NCBI RefSeq assembly: GCF_000425225.1
Contig: NZ_KE384330.1
Span: 135,598 to 199,597 of the forward strand
Direction: 5' to 3'
DNA: 64,000 nt
From: Pontibacillus marinus BH030004 = DSM 16465
GTDB lineage: Bacteria; Bacillota; Bacilli; Bacillales; BH030062
This document shows, piece by piece, positions 15,382 to 23,318 of the stretch; the stretch's first letter is position 1, and every line of letters begins with the position of its first letter. A program made the position numbers and the translations under genes. The notes under the pieces were generated by a model. That model was not told where the DNA came from and did no database searches. It worked only from the letters and a program-made list of their open reading frames with translations.

Positions 15382-17527
15382 GAGTTATCCCCTCTTTCTT
15401 TGCAGGTAATTTTTCCATCTGTAGCGCGCACACTTTAAATTCGGGCATTCTAGATATAGGATCTAGACAATCACTTGTTAGTTGGTTCACCGCTAACTCT
15501 TTCCCCCAGTGATAAGGGACAAACACTGTATCTTTCCGTATGGCTTTCGTGATTTTCGTTTTGACAGTCATATGGGAACGTGGTGTTTTCAGTTTTACCA
15601 TGTCTCCATCTTCTAGTTGATATCGACTTGCTAACGCCGGATGCATTTCAGCAAAAGGCTCAGGACATTGTTCCATTAAGAAATCCACACGTCTTGTTTG
15701 ATTACCTGATAGATAATGGAAAACGACACGCCCTGTAGTTAGAAACAGTGGATAATCTTTGGTTGGTACTTCTCCTGCCTCTTTCCATCCCACTACCCCA
15801 AGATTCGCTTTCCCATCCTCTGTATAAAAGGATTCTTCAAACATTGTTGGTGTCCCTGGATGGTCCTCTGCAGGACATGGCCAGAATACACCGTTTTCTC
15901 TATCTATGCGATCCCAAGTGATTCCGTAGTAATCGGCTTTTCCACCTTTTGTTGCTAAGCGAAATTCATCAAAAATCTCACCAGCTTCATTATATAAAAA
16001 GTGCTTCCCTTTCCCCATTCTTTCAGCAATTAAGCTTAAAATCTCCCAATCTGGTTTTGACTCCCCTATGGGATCTGTTACTTTACGAATTCGAATAACT
16101 CGACCTTCAATATTGGTCGTCGTCCCTTCATCTTCCGCCCACGTTGTAGCTGGTAATACCACATCCGCAAAGGAAGCTGTTTCAGATAAGAAGAAGTCAC
16201 TTACAACTAGAAAATCTAGCTTCTTAAAACCATTCCAAATATGCTCGAGATTTGGTGCCGAAACAGCTGGGTTTGAACAAATGACATGCATGCCACGGAT
16301 ATTACCCTTCTCAATCTCTCCAAACATTTCATAGGCTGAGACTCCTGGCTTCGGCATTTCACTTGGATCGATCCCCCAAATACTTGAAATGTATTCCACG
16401 GCCGCTGGATCTGTTAGCTTACGATATCCTGGTAATAAGTCCGATTTCTGACCATGTTCTCTCCCGCCTTGACCATTCCCCTGTCCTGTGAATGTAGCTA
16501 CACCAGATGCGAATTTTCCTACCTGTCCTCTAAGGAGTGCCATTGAGCTATATAAGCGAACATTATCTACCCCTTTAGATTGTTGTTCTACTCCTCGTGC
16601 AAACATGACAACAGAACGTGGGGACATCCCATAAATATGTGCTGCTTTAATAAGTTTCTCCACTGCCACTCCTGTAATCTCAGAGGTATATTCAGGAGTG
16701 AATTTATCTACATTTTGTTTTAACTCTTCGAAGTTATTGCATCGCTTTGAAACGTACTCCTTATCCACATATCCCTCTTTAATAATTAAATGAAGCATAC
16801 CATTCGCAAGCGCAGAGTCCGTACCAGGTTTTAAATCTAAGTGAACGTCTGCCACTCGAGCTGTCGGTGTCTCACGTGGATCCGCTACGATGAGTTTAGC
16901 TCCTTTGTCCTTTGCTTTCCAGAACCATTGGATACTTGTTGGATGACATTCTGCTGTATTTGAACCTGCTAAAAAGAAGCAATCACTGTGTTCAAGCTCT
17001 GTCCAAGGTAGCGTGGATCCACGGTCTACACCAAAAGTTTGAATAAACCCTCCGGCTGCTGAACTCATGCAGAAACGTCCATTATAATCAAGGTAACGAG
17101 TCCCTAGTCCGACACGAGCATATTTACCAACCAAATAACACTTTTCATTTGTCATTGATACCCCACCAAAAACTGACAGAGCATCTTTTCCACTTTCTTC
17201 TTGAAGTCTTTTAAAGTTCTTTTCAATTAAATCGAGAGCTTCTTTCCAAGAGGATTCTACAAATTCCCCGTTCTTTTTAATCAGAGGCTTTGTAATACGG
17301 TCCTGGTGATCAATTGTTTGATAAGCAGTTACGCCTTTCGGACACATTTTCCCATTCGTAACAGGCCAGTCGTATCTTGGTTCTACTCCCACAACTTTTC
17401 CTGAACTTTTATTCACTCGAATATGCATTCCACATTGCATACCGCAATAACAACAATGTGTTGTAATTAACTTTTCACCTGGTTTATGAAGATTCTGAAT
17501 GCCTTCTTTTGCTATGAAATCACTCAT
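15374..17527 (-). CDS. Nas/NarB-type nitrate reductase catalytic subunit
   Basis: A 717-aa molybdopterin oxidoreductase. The N-terminal [4Fe-4S] site is Cys25-x2-Cys28-x3-Cys32-x29-Cys62. The Mo ligand is Cys153 in GRFCMSSAAGGFIQTFG, followed by SDCFFLAGSNTAECHP, both characteristic of assimilatory NarB/NasC nitrate reductases rather than NarG (Asp ligand). The C-terminal molybdopterin-binding domain begins near residue 590 (PLFLTTGRVVFHYLSGNQTRR). There is no Tat signal, so it is cytoplasmic. The operon context is respiratory: it overlaps a NarI-like cytochrome b gene by 4 bp and is co-transcribed with a four-cluster ferredoxin and a Rieske protein, with an Fnr site and narK genes nearby. 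Formate dehydrogenase is the main alternative, but the active-site sequence favours nitrate. Confidence 0.8.
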   Translation of the reverse strand: MSDFIAKEGIQNLHKPGEKLITTHCCYCGMQCGMHIRVNKSSGKVVGVEPRYDWPVTNGKMCPKGVTAYQTIDHQDRITKPLIKKNGEFVESSWKEALDLIEKNFKRLQEESGKDALSVFGGVSMTNEKCYLVGKYARVGLGTRYLDYNGRFCMSSAAGGFIQTFGVDRGSTLPWTELEHSDCFFLAGSNTAECHPTSIQWFWKAKDKGAKLIVADPRETPTARVADVHLDLKPGTDSALANGMLHLIIKEGYVDKEYVSKRCNNFEELKQNVDKFTPEYTSEITGVAVEKLIKAAHIYGMSPRSVVMFARGVEQQSKGVDNVRLYSSMALLRGQVGKFASGVATFTGQGNGQGGREHGQKSDLLPGYRKLTDPAAVEYISSIWGIDPSEMPKPGVSAYEMFGEIEKGNIRGMHVICSNPAVSAPNLEHIWNGFKKLDFLVVSDFFLSETASFADVVLPATTWAEDEGTTTNIEGRVIRIRKVTDPIGESKPDWEILSLIAERMGKGKHFLYNEAGEIFDEFRLATKGGKADYYGITWDRIDRENGVFWPCPAEDHPGTPTMFEESFYTEDGKANLGVVGWKEAGEVPTKDYPLFLTTGRVVFHYLSGNQTRRVDFLMEQCPEPFAEMHPALASRYQLEDGDMVKLKTPRSHMTVKTKITKAIRKDTVFVPYHWGKELAVNQLTSDCLDPISRMPEFKVCALQMEKLPAKKEGITRE

Positions 17528-18705
17528 CGCTCGTTTCCTCCCTCTTCTTTATGCTGTTCCAGCTCTTTTTGAACGTGATCTGGAAAATTATAATAATCAT
17601 CTGTTCGTCTGCTACCAAAACCGGACATTTCAGAACCATTGCGCGTTAAAATCGGGTTATGTCCCTGTTGAAGGTGTGGCTGATTATTTAATTGCTTCAT
17701 AACACGAATCCTTCTTCTACAAGCTGGACAGTAATCAGATAGATACGAACCATCCTCTAGTTGTAGATCAAACTGTTGCACGCTCAAGATTTCCTTTACG
17801 TCACTTACCTGTGGATCTGAACTGTACACTGTACCACATCGCAAACATGGTCTGGTGTCCACTTTCCACTCCTCTTGATAGTTCATCGGAACAGCCGTTG
17901 TAAGTGGTCGAATCGGTAAATGAAATAGCTTTCCAAACGGGAAATAAATCAGTAAAACCACAACGGTTACCTGGTGTACAAGTGTCATATAATGATGCAT
18001 CCAACCATCTAATAAGACGTAAGAAACGGTTAACAATAGCCCTGTAACTGTAACGGCTAATAAAAGGAATAATGGAAATAAGTCAAATTCAGCGCGTTGT
18101 GTTACCTTGACATCCTCATTTATAATCCTCCTAGTCAATGCCATACATACACCAATTAAAACCATTGAAGCTGTAATATTTAATCCGTTATAAACCATTT
18201 CAGCAAAGAGACCATGAGCAGCCATTGATATGGTTTCAACCCCCATTACGACAATCGTATAGGTTTCTGGATCCACTAGTTCAAAGTGCATCCAACCAAA
18301 GGTAAGGCCAAACGTGATAGCGAATGACCCTATGCACCCCCATGCGATTAGAAAGTGCTGTACGCCTCTATAAATTCCTCTTTTAAAAATAAATTTCTGT
18401 AAAAATATATTTTCAAAAGCTGTTTTCAAGATTGCTTTCATATTTCTCCGCTTATATTTGCGTTGCCTCAAATTCTTTAAGCTACGCTGGATCACTTGTC
18501 TTGTAGCCGGTCGTAGTAACCAAGAACTCATACGAATCGTCAAACCAATAGCAAAGATAAGGGAAGAAATGAGGTATCCCATTAACGCCATATCAAAATG
18601 CAAAAAATTCTCTGTTCCTATCCATATGGAGAAAAACAGGAGTAAGACAACAATGAAAGAATATTTACTGCTCTTGGAGTAAAACGACCTCTCTAAAGAC
18701 TTCAT
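17524..18705 (-). CDS. NarI-like cytochrome b with C-terminal zinc-ribbon-like tail
   Basis: A 393-aa membrane protein and first gene of the operon. Six or so hydrophobic segments cover residues 15-260. Histidines at 117 (GVQHFLIAWG), 244 (TLVHQVTV) and 262 (GKLFHLPIRP) are placed as haem b ligands in NarI/HdrE-type cytochromes. The last 115 residues form a cytoplasmic extension with two Cys pairs, Cys287/Cys290 (CLRCG) and Cys326/Cys329 (CPACR), which look like a zinc ribbon. This tail is not part of ordinary NarI. The protein probably oxidises menaquinol and hands electrons to the ferredoxin or Rieske subunit. A divergent Fnr site lies at 18835. Confidence 0.78.
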   Translation of the reverse strand: MKSLERSFYSKSSKYSFIVVLLLFFSIWIGTENFLHFDMALMGYLISSLIFAIGLTIRMSSWLLRPATRQVIQRSLKNLRQRKYKRRNMKAILKTAFENIFLQKFIFKRGIYRGVQHFLIAWGCIGSFAITFGLTFGWMHFELVDPETYTIVVMGVETISMAAHGLFAEMVYNGLNITASMVLIGVCMALTRRIINEDVKVTQRAEFDLFPLFLLLAVTVTGLLLTVSYVLLDGWMHHYMTLVHQVTVVVLLIYFPFGKLFHLPIRPLTTAVPMNYQEEWKVDTRPCLRCGTVYSSDPQVSDVKEILSVQQFDLQLEDGSYLSDYCPACRRRIRVMKQLNNQPHLQQGHNPILTRNGSEMSGFGSRRTDDYYNFPDHVQKELEQHKEEGGNER

Positions 18706-18807
18706 TATTTATAAGCCCCCTTGTGACATTTTTAACATCCTATTGATACATCATTTGTTACATTATTTATAAACACTACGTCCTTAGCGCTATGATCAAC
18801 TATCCTA

Positions 18808-18878
18808 AGTGTACAAAAATGTAATTTTTAAGACTGTGAAATACATCACAGGAAAAGGATTTTTTCTAAAATTATGAA
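18808..18878. promoter_or_regulatory. Bidirectional Fnr-type promoter between the nitrate reductase operon and mrp
   Basis: Perfect TGTGAAATACATCACA at 18835-18850. Leftward, TACACT lies at 18808-18813 (29.5 bp from the dyad); rightward, TATGAA lies at 18873-18878 (30.5 bp). The single site could therefore activate both divergent transcripts. Confidence 0.65.
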
Positions 18879-18891
18879 TGAGGTGTGAACA

Positions 18892-19641
18892 ATGTTATCA
18901 GGAGAAGTTATTGCTGTAACAAGTGGAAAAGGTGGGGTAGGAAAGTCAACCGTTTCCGTCAACTTAGCCATTGCTCTAGCTCGTAAAGGATTGGATGTCG
19001 CGCTTATAGACCTTGATATTTACGGGTTCAGTGTTCCTAAAATGATGAATCTTAGCAATCGACCGAAAACCTTCAATGGACGAATTATTCCAATTGAGTC
19101 ACATGGCGTAAAGGTTATGTCTATGGGATTCCTCGTAAAAGATAATGACCCCGTCGTATGGAGAGGACCGATGCTTGGAAAGATGGTTGAACATTTTAAA
19201 AATGATGTAACGTGGGGGAAATTAGACTATTGTATCATTGATATGCCACCAGGCACGGGAGATGTTGCTTTAGACTTACATCACCATATCCCACAAAGTA
19301 AAGAAATTATCGTTACAACCCCTCATCAGACGGCATCACTTGTGGCTGAGCGAGCAGGAAAAATGACGATTAAAGCCAATCATGACATTTTAGGAATCGT
19401 AGAAAACATGTCTTATTTTCAACCCAAGGATCAGAGTGAAAAATACTATATTTTCGGAAAAGATGGAGGAGACCTATTAGCTGATACATTAAACTCAGAC
19501 GTATTAGCTCGATTACCAATTGAAGAACCAAATGAGTCGTCTCAAACCCCATCCATTTATGCAGAAAACACAAACCTTTGTCACCATTATGATCACTTAG
19601 CTACAAGAGTTGATGAGAAGATTGCACATAAAGCTCATTAA
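18892..19641 (+). CDS. Mrp/ApbC-family Fe-S carrier ATPase, short form
   Basis: A 249-aa P-loop protein of the Mrp/NBP35 family. It has the deviant Walker [10 protein letters not shown] near residues 12-20, a switch region [13 protein letters not shown], and DMPPGTGD near 118-125. It lacks the N-terminal MIP18-like domain of full-length Mrp (about 350 aa). It also lacks the CxxC that usually follows ENMSYF (here [13 protein letters not shown]), a feature shared with B. subtilis SalA. The family loads Fe-S clusters onto target proteins. Its Fnr-type promoter and position opposite the nitrate reductase operon suggest a dedicated role in assembling that enzyme's clusters. Confidence 0.8.
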   Translation: MLSGEVIAVTSGKGGVGKSTVSVNLAIALARKGLDVALIDLDIYGFSVPKMMNLSNRPKTFNGRIIPIESHGVKVMSMGFLVKDNDPVVWRGPMLGKMVEHFKNDVTWGKLDYCIIDMPPGTGDVALDLHHHIPQSKEIIVTTPHQTASLVAERAGKMTIKANHDILGIVENMSYFQPKDQSEKYYIFGKDGGDLLADTLNSDVLARLPIEEPNESSQTPSIYAENTNLCHHYDHLATRVDEKIAHKAH

Positions 19642-19645
19642 TACG

Positions 19646-19684
19646 AAACCCATGTCCAACACAAGAAGGGACATGGGTTTTTAA
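19646..19684 (+). terminator. Terminator after mrp
   Basis: AAACCCATGTCC pairs with GGACATGGGTTT, followed by TT; convergent ywiC ends nearby. Confidence 0.75.
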
Positions 19685-19706
19685 ATGGATTTATCTAGAC
19701 CAAAAC

Positions 19707-20423
19707 CTACAACAATATCATTAAAACAACAAGGAAATACAATGAATTTATAATCTCGATAATACCAGTTTGCATAATCGTAAGTTTCTTGCCATATAGA
19801 AAAAAAGCTCTAATCATACTTGGTATAAAGGGGGTCATCCAGATGAAAGAACCCGTAATTATGATAGGTCCCACGATTAATAGAATGTGATACATCCAAG
19901 AGTACCATCTAAATTTTACATTCTTCTTTTCCCGAATCATGGTTTTAATAAAAAATGTACTCCCTAAGAAAAATAAAAATGATAAAAGAACTACACTCCA
20001 CCCTTTCAAATCCAATATTCCTGCCCCAAGATAATAGCTTGCTGCTCCACCTACACAAAACACAATAATGGCTGTTACATCATTAGCAAATGCACGCTCT
20101 TTTTTCTTCTTAGTATAGTAAATATTAATGAGAAATAAAGGCAACATGAACAACCCAAAGATCATCATTCTCCATTCATTAAGGAGTACGACAACAAGAA
20201 ATAGCATAGCAATCCCCATATAAATTCCTGTCCATTTCAAATGAAGGTCCCTTTTCTTCCCTTTAATAAGCATAAGAATGGGATACGTAGATAAATAAAG
20301 TCCCAACCAGCCAATCAGTAGTGGAATGTGAACCCAGGTGAATTCACTTGACGTCATACCTAAAATAAAGGGAACAAGTAGCATGGCCCATGCTCCATGT
20401 TGTTTCGGTAATAATAACTTCAT
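19707..20423 (-). CDS. ywiC: YwiC-like membrane protein
   Basis: A 238-aa protein with seven or eight hydrophobic helices. It has the diagnostic N-terminal LPKQHGAWAMLLVPFILG of the YwiC-like family (residues 4-21). B. subtilis ywiC also lies among fnr and nar genes, and its biochemical role is unknown. Here the gene has a consensus TATAAT at 20454-20459 placed at the Fnr class II distance from the site at 20481-20496, so it is very likely induced without oxygen. Other helical proteins beginning QHGAW belong to prenyltransferase-like folds, but no catalytic Asp-rich motif is visible. Confidence 0.85.
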   Translation of the reverse strand: MKLLLPKQHGAWAMLLVPFILGMTSSEFTWVHIPLLIGWLGLYLSTYPILMLIKGKKRDLHLKWTGIYMGIAMLFLVVVLLNEWRMMIFGLFMLPLFLINIYYTKKKKERAFANDVTAIIVFCVGGAASYYLGAGILDLKGWSVVLLSFLFFLGSTFFIKTMIREKKNVKFRWYSWMYHILLIVGPIIITGSFIWMTPFIPSMIRAFFLYGKKLTIMQTGIIEIINSLYFLVVLMILL

Positions 20424-20453
20424 CTCTTCACCTTCTTTTATAAGTATAGGTTT

Positions 20454-20523
20454 ATTATAAACTCAGAAGCAGATTGAGGATGTGATGTATTTCACTTACT
20501 TTGAACCTATCTTTTTATACGAT
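20454..20523. promoter_or_regulatory. Bidirectional Fnr-type promoter between ywiC and the radical SAM gene
   Basis: TGTGATGTATTTCACT at 20481-20496 (last base differs from consensus). Leftward there is a perfect TATAAT at 20454-20459; rightward TACGAT at 20518-20523. Both begin 29.5 bp from the dyad centre. Confidence 0.7.
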
Positions 20524-20552
20524 TGACTAAAAGATAAGTGGGAGTGGTTTAG

Positions 20553-21686
20553 ATGAAGAACAGAGACTTTAATAAAAATCCTTTTATTGTAATCTGGGAA
20601 TTAACAAGAGCTTGTGAATTACATTGTCTTCACTGTCGAGCAGAAGCCCAATACAAACGTCATCCACTAGAACTTGATTTTGAGGAAGGTAAACAATTAA
20701 TTGATTCAATCTATGAAATGGATAACCCCATGTTGGTCTTTACCGGTGGAGACCCGTTAATGAGACCAGATGTGTATGATATTGCCTCCTATGCGATCCA
20801 AAAGGGGGTTCGTGTATCTATGACACCTAGTGCAACCCCAAATGTGACCAAAGAAGCCATCAAAAAAGCGAAAGATATTGGTCTGTCACGATGGGCTTTT
20901 AGTTTAGATGGACCGAATGCTGAGATCCATGATCATTTTCGAGGAACTTCAGGATCATATGATTTAACAATGAACGCCATTGACTATATCCATGAACTAA
21001 AACTTCCATTACAAATAAACACGGTTATCTCCCGATACAATATCGATTTCTTAGAGGACATGGCCTCGTTAATTGAACAGTTAGATTGTGTGCTTTGGAG
21101 TGTCTTTTTCCTTGTTCCTACCGGAAGAGGTCAAAGCAAAGATATGATCTCACCAGTCGAGCACGAAAAAGTTTTTCGCTGGCTTAATGATTTAAGCAAC
21201 CGAGTATCATTTGATATCAAAACCACTGCTGCCCAGCACTATAGACGAGTGGTGATTTCAGATAAAATGCGTAGAAACAATGACAAGGATAAAGAAATTA
21301 TGTACTCCAATGCTTTGCATGAGGGGAAAACAGGACAATTTGATGGCCTTGGACGGGCACCACATGGTGTGAATGATGGAAATGGTTTTGTGTTTATCTC
21401 TCATATTGGAGATGTTTATCCAAGTGGCCTTCTACCCATTAAGGCGGGAAATGTACGAGAAACACCTTTACCAGATATTTATAGAAATTCACCTATTTTT
21501 AAAGAATTACGAAATCCCGACTTATATAAGGGAAAATGTGGTCAATGTGAATTCCGCTATGTTTGCGGTGGTTCTCGATCTCGGGCATACGCCTTAACAG
21601 GGGATTATTTAGAGAGTGAACCTGCATGTGTTTATATTCCACAAAGTATGAGAGGAAACAAGACTACATCTGAATCAAATCAATAG
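20553..21686 (+). CDS. Radical SAM/SPASM protein, NirJ/AhbD-like (TIGR04053-like)
   Basis: A 377-aa radical SAM enzyme. The SAM cluster ligands are Cys21, Cys25 and Cys28 (CELHCLHC). A C-terminal SPASM-type region near residues 330-366 has CGQCEFRYVCGGSRSRA and a later Cys (EPAC). The pattern TGGDPLMRPD and the SPASM cysteines resemble the haem-tailoring enzymes AhbD and NirJ and the related TIGR04053 group. It could act in anaerobic haem b formation (coproporphyrin decarboxylation), which would make sense beside haem enzymes expressed without oxygen. The substrate is not proven, and peptide modification is the alternative. The Crp/Fnr gene follows after 14 bp. Confidence 0.8.
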   Translation: MKNRDFNKNPFIVIWELTRACELHCLHCRAEAQYKRHPLELDFEEGKQLIDSIYEMDNPMLVFTGGDPLMRPDVYDIASYAIQKGVRVSMTPSATPNVTKEAIKKAKDIGLSRWAFSLDGPNAEIHDHFRGTSGSYDLTMNAIDYIHELKLPLQINTVISRYNIDFLEDMASLIEQLDCVLWSVFFLVPTGRGQSKDMISPVEHEKVFRWLNDLSNRVSFDIKTTAAQHYRRVVISDKMRRNNDKDKEIMYSNALHEGKTGQFDGLGRAPHGVNDGNGFVFISHIGDVYPSGLLPIKAGNVRETPLPDIYRNSPIFKELRNPDLYKGKCGQCEFRYVCGGSRSRAYALTGDYLESEPACVYIPQSMRGNKTTSESNQ

Positions 21687-21700
21687 AGAGGTGTAAAAGA

Positions 21701-22393
21701 ATGAATCGTAATGATGTCAAAGATCATTTCCGAACTGTACCCTTATTTAAAGAATTATCAGAAGCAGAACTAGACCCTTTCATTGAAATCTCATCTTGTC
21801 GAATCTATAACCCTAGATCTATCGTGTTTATGCAAGAGGATAAACTAGATCGAGTATTTTTCATACATTCCGGAACTGTAAAGATTTACAAAACGGATCA
21901 TACTGGCAAGGAACAAATTGTGTCTGTTTTACAAGCCGGTGAGATGTTTCCTCACGCAGGGTTCTTTAGGGGAGGTGATTTTCCAGCCAATGCAGAGATC
22001 GTGGAAAAGGCTCAGTTAATTGTGACGCCAATCAAAGAATTTGAGAATATTCTTATTTTACATCCGGAGCTTTGTATCAAGTTATTTCGCGTACTCGGAG
22101 AAAAGATTATTGATTTACACGATCGCCTGGAAGAAAAAATCCTAAATAATACGTATGAGCAAGTCATCAAGCTATTAATTCGCCTCTCTAAAACGAATGG
22201 TCATAAATCAGGTGATTATTATACCATCACGACACACTTCACAAACCGAGAACTTGCCAATATGATTGGTACAACAAGAGAAACAGTTAGTCGAACAATA
22301 AACCAATTAAAGAAAAGAAATCTGTTACAGATGGATGATAAGGAATGTTACATCATACACCCAGATACATTAGAAAGGGAGATTATCGTCTAA
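21701..22393 (+). CDS. Second Crp/Fnr-family regulator without Fe-S ligands
   Basis: A 230-aa regulator with a cNMP-type beta-barrel (about 12-115), dimer helix (about 118-150) and helix-turn-helix FTNRELANMIGTTRETVSRTINQLKK near 181-206. The RETVSR recognition helix predicts TGTGA-like half sites, so it may compete with or supplement Fnr. There is no C-terminal cysteine cluster and no FNR-type N-terminal cysteine set. It could therefore be a haem/NO sensor of the Dnr/NnrR kind or a constitutive regulator. Its place between the radical SAM gene and the RIC gene supports an NO-related role by inference. It is co-transcribed with the radical SAM gene. Confidence 0.82.
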   Translation: MNRNDVKDHFRTVPLFKELSEAELDPFIEISSCRIYNPRSIVFMQEDKLDRVFFIHSGTVKIYKTDHTGKEQIVSVLQAGEMFPHAGFFRGGDFPANAEIVEKAQLIVTPIKEFENILILHPELCIKLFRVLGEKIIDLHDRLEEKILNNTYEQVIKLLIRLSKTNGHKSGDYYTITTHFTNRELANMIGTTRETVSRTINQLKKRNLLQMDDKECYIIHPDTLEREIIV

Positions 22394-22436
22394 ACCTCAT
22401 GGTGTTCACAGAATGTTAGAAAATCTACCGACGAAT

Positions 22437-22479
22437 TGTGACTCATATCACAAGATCGTAAGCGTATCATTGATATGCT
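22437..22479 (+). promoter_or_regulatory. Fnr-type promoter of ric
   Basis: Perfect TGTGACTCATATCACA at 22437-22452, with TATGCT at 22474-22479, 29.5 bp from the dyad centre. Confidence 0.7.
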
Positions 22480-22520
22480 TTTTCTAGAAACACATTCAAA
22501 CCATTTATGGAGGGATCATC

Positions 22521-23222
22521 ATGCAACAAACCTTTAGCGAAGCGTCCATCATCCGAGATATTGTCACTCAATTCCCAAAAGCCAGTGATCTGTTTAAGTC
22601 CTATCGAATTGATTTCTGTTGTGGGGGTAACCGCCCGCTTGTTGAAGCGATCCAGGAAAGAGGATTATCTTCTGAGGAAGTAGTGAATCAATTAAACACA
22701 CTCTATAAAGATTCAAAGGCATTACAAGAAACAAACATTGATTGGAATTCATCTTCTTCGCAAGAATTAATTGATCACATCATTCAAAAACATCACAAGT
22801 ACTTAAATGAAGAATTGCCACAGCTAAGCCCCTATGTCACTAAAGTATTCCGTGTACATGGGCAATCACAGCCACACCTGGGCACAATCCATATACTATT
22901 TAATGAACTCAAGAAAGAGCTTGAGCAACACCTTATAAAAGAAGAATCAGAAGACTTCCCTTTACTTCTTGAATACGAACAAATTCCAACCATTGAAAAT
23001 CGAGAGAAATTAATGAGAGTGGTGGAAAGCTTAGAGGAAGAACATGCGCATGCTGGAAATCTTCTTAAGGAGATTCGTCAAGTTACGAATGACTTCACAC
23101 CTCCCCAAGATGCATGTGGCACGTATCGCCTCGTCTATCAACGACTAGAAGCACTGGAACAAGATTTATTCGAGCACATTCACTTAGAAAATAATATCTT
23201 ATTTCCAAGAGCCGTTTCCTAA
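22521..23222 (+). CDS. Iron-sulfur cluster repair di-iron protein (RIC/ScdA/YtfE)
   Basis: A 233-aa protein of the RIC family, which repairs Fe-S clusters damaged by NO and peroxide. The N-terminal ScdA_N/DUF542 domain has the FCCGG motif (Cys33, Cys34). A hemerythrin-like four-helix domain follows, with metal-ligand candidates HHKYLNEELP near 91-100, VHGQSQPHL near 112-120, HLIKEESEDFP near 136-146, EEEHAHAG near 172-179 and HIHLENNILFP near 219-229. ATG 22521 follows GGAGGG. It has its own Fnr site, which suits protection of the Fe-S-rich nitrate reductase and of Fnr itself during nitrite/NO formation. Confidence 0.93.
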   Translation: MQQTFSEASIIRDIVTQFPKASDLFKSYRIDFCCGGNRPLVEAIQERGLSSEEVVNQLNTLYKDSKALQETNIDWNSSSSQELIDHIIQKHHKYLNEELPQLSPYVTKVFRVHGQSQPHLGTIHILFNELKKELEQHLIKEESEDFPLLLEYEQIPTIENREKLMRVVESLEEEHAHAGNLLKEIRQVTNDFTPPQDACGTYRLVYQRLEALEQDLFEHIHLENNILFPRAVS

Positions 23223-23246
23223 ACGAAATCGAATAAGCACGACAAG

Positions 23247-23281
23247 AAACTCTAGCAACCATTCATGTTGCTAGAGTTTTC
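23247..23281 (+). terminator. Terminator after ric
   Basis: AAACTCTAGCAA pairs perfectly with TTGCTAGAGTTT across a 9-nt loop, followed by a T. Confidence 0.75.
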
Positions 23282-23318
23282 TATTCCTGTTACGTTTTCA
23301 GATTAGCTATTCTGCACC

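Noticed and set aside
18722..18737. TGTGACATTTTTAACA, a nine-of-ten Fnr-like site before the cytochrome b gene
   Set aside because: It lies only 17 bp before the start codon, too close to act as a class II activator site; the perfect site at 18835 explains control better.
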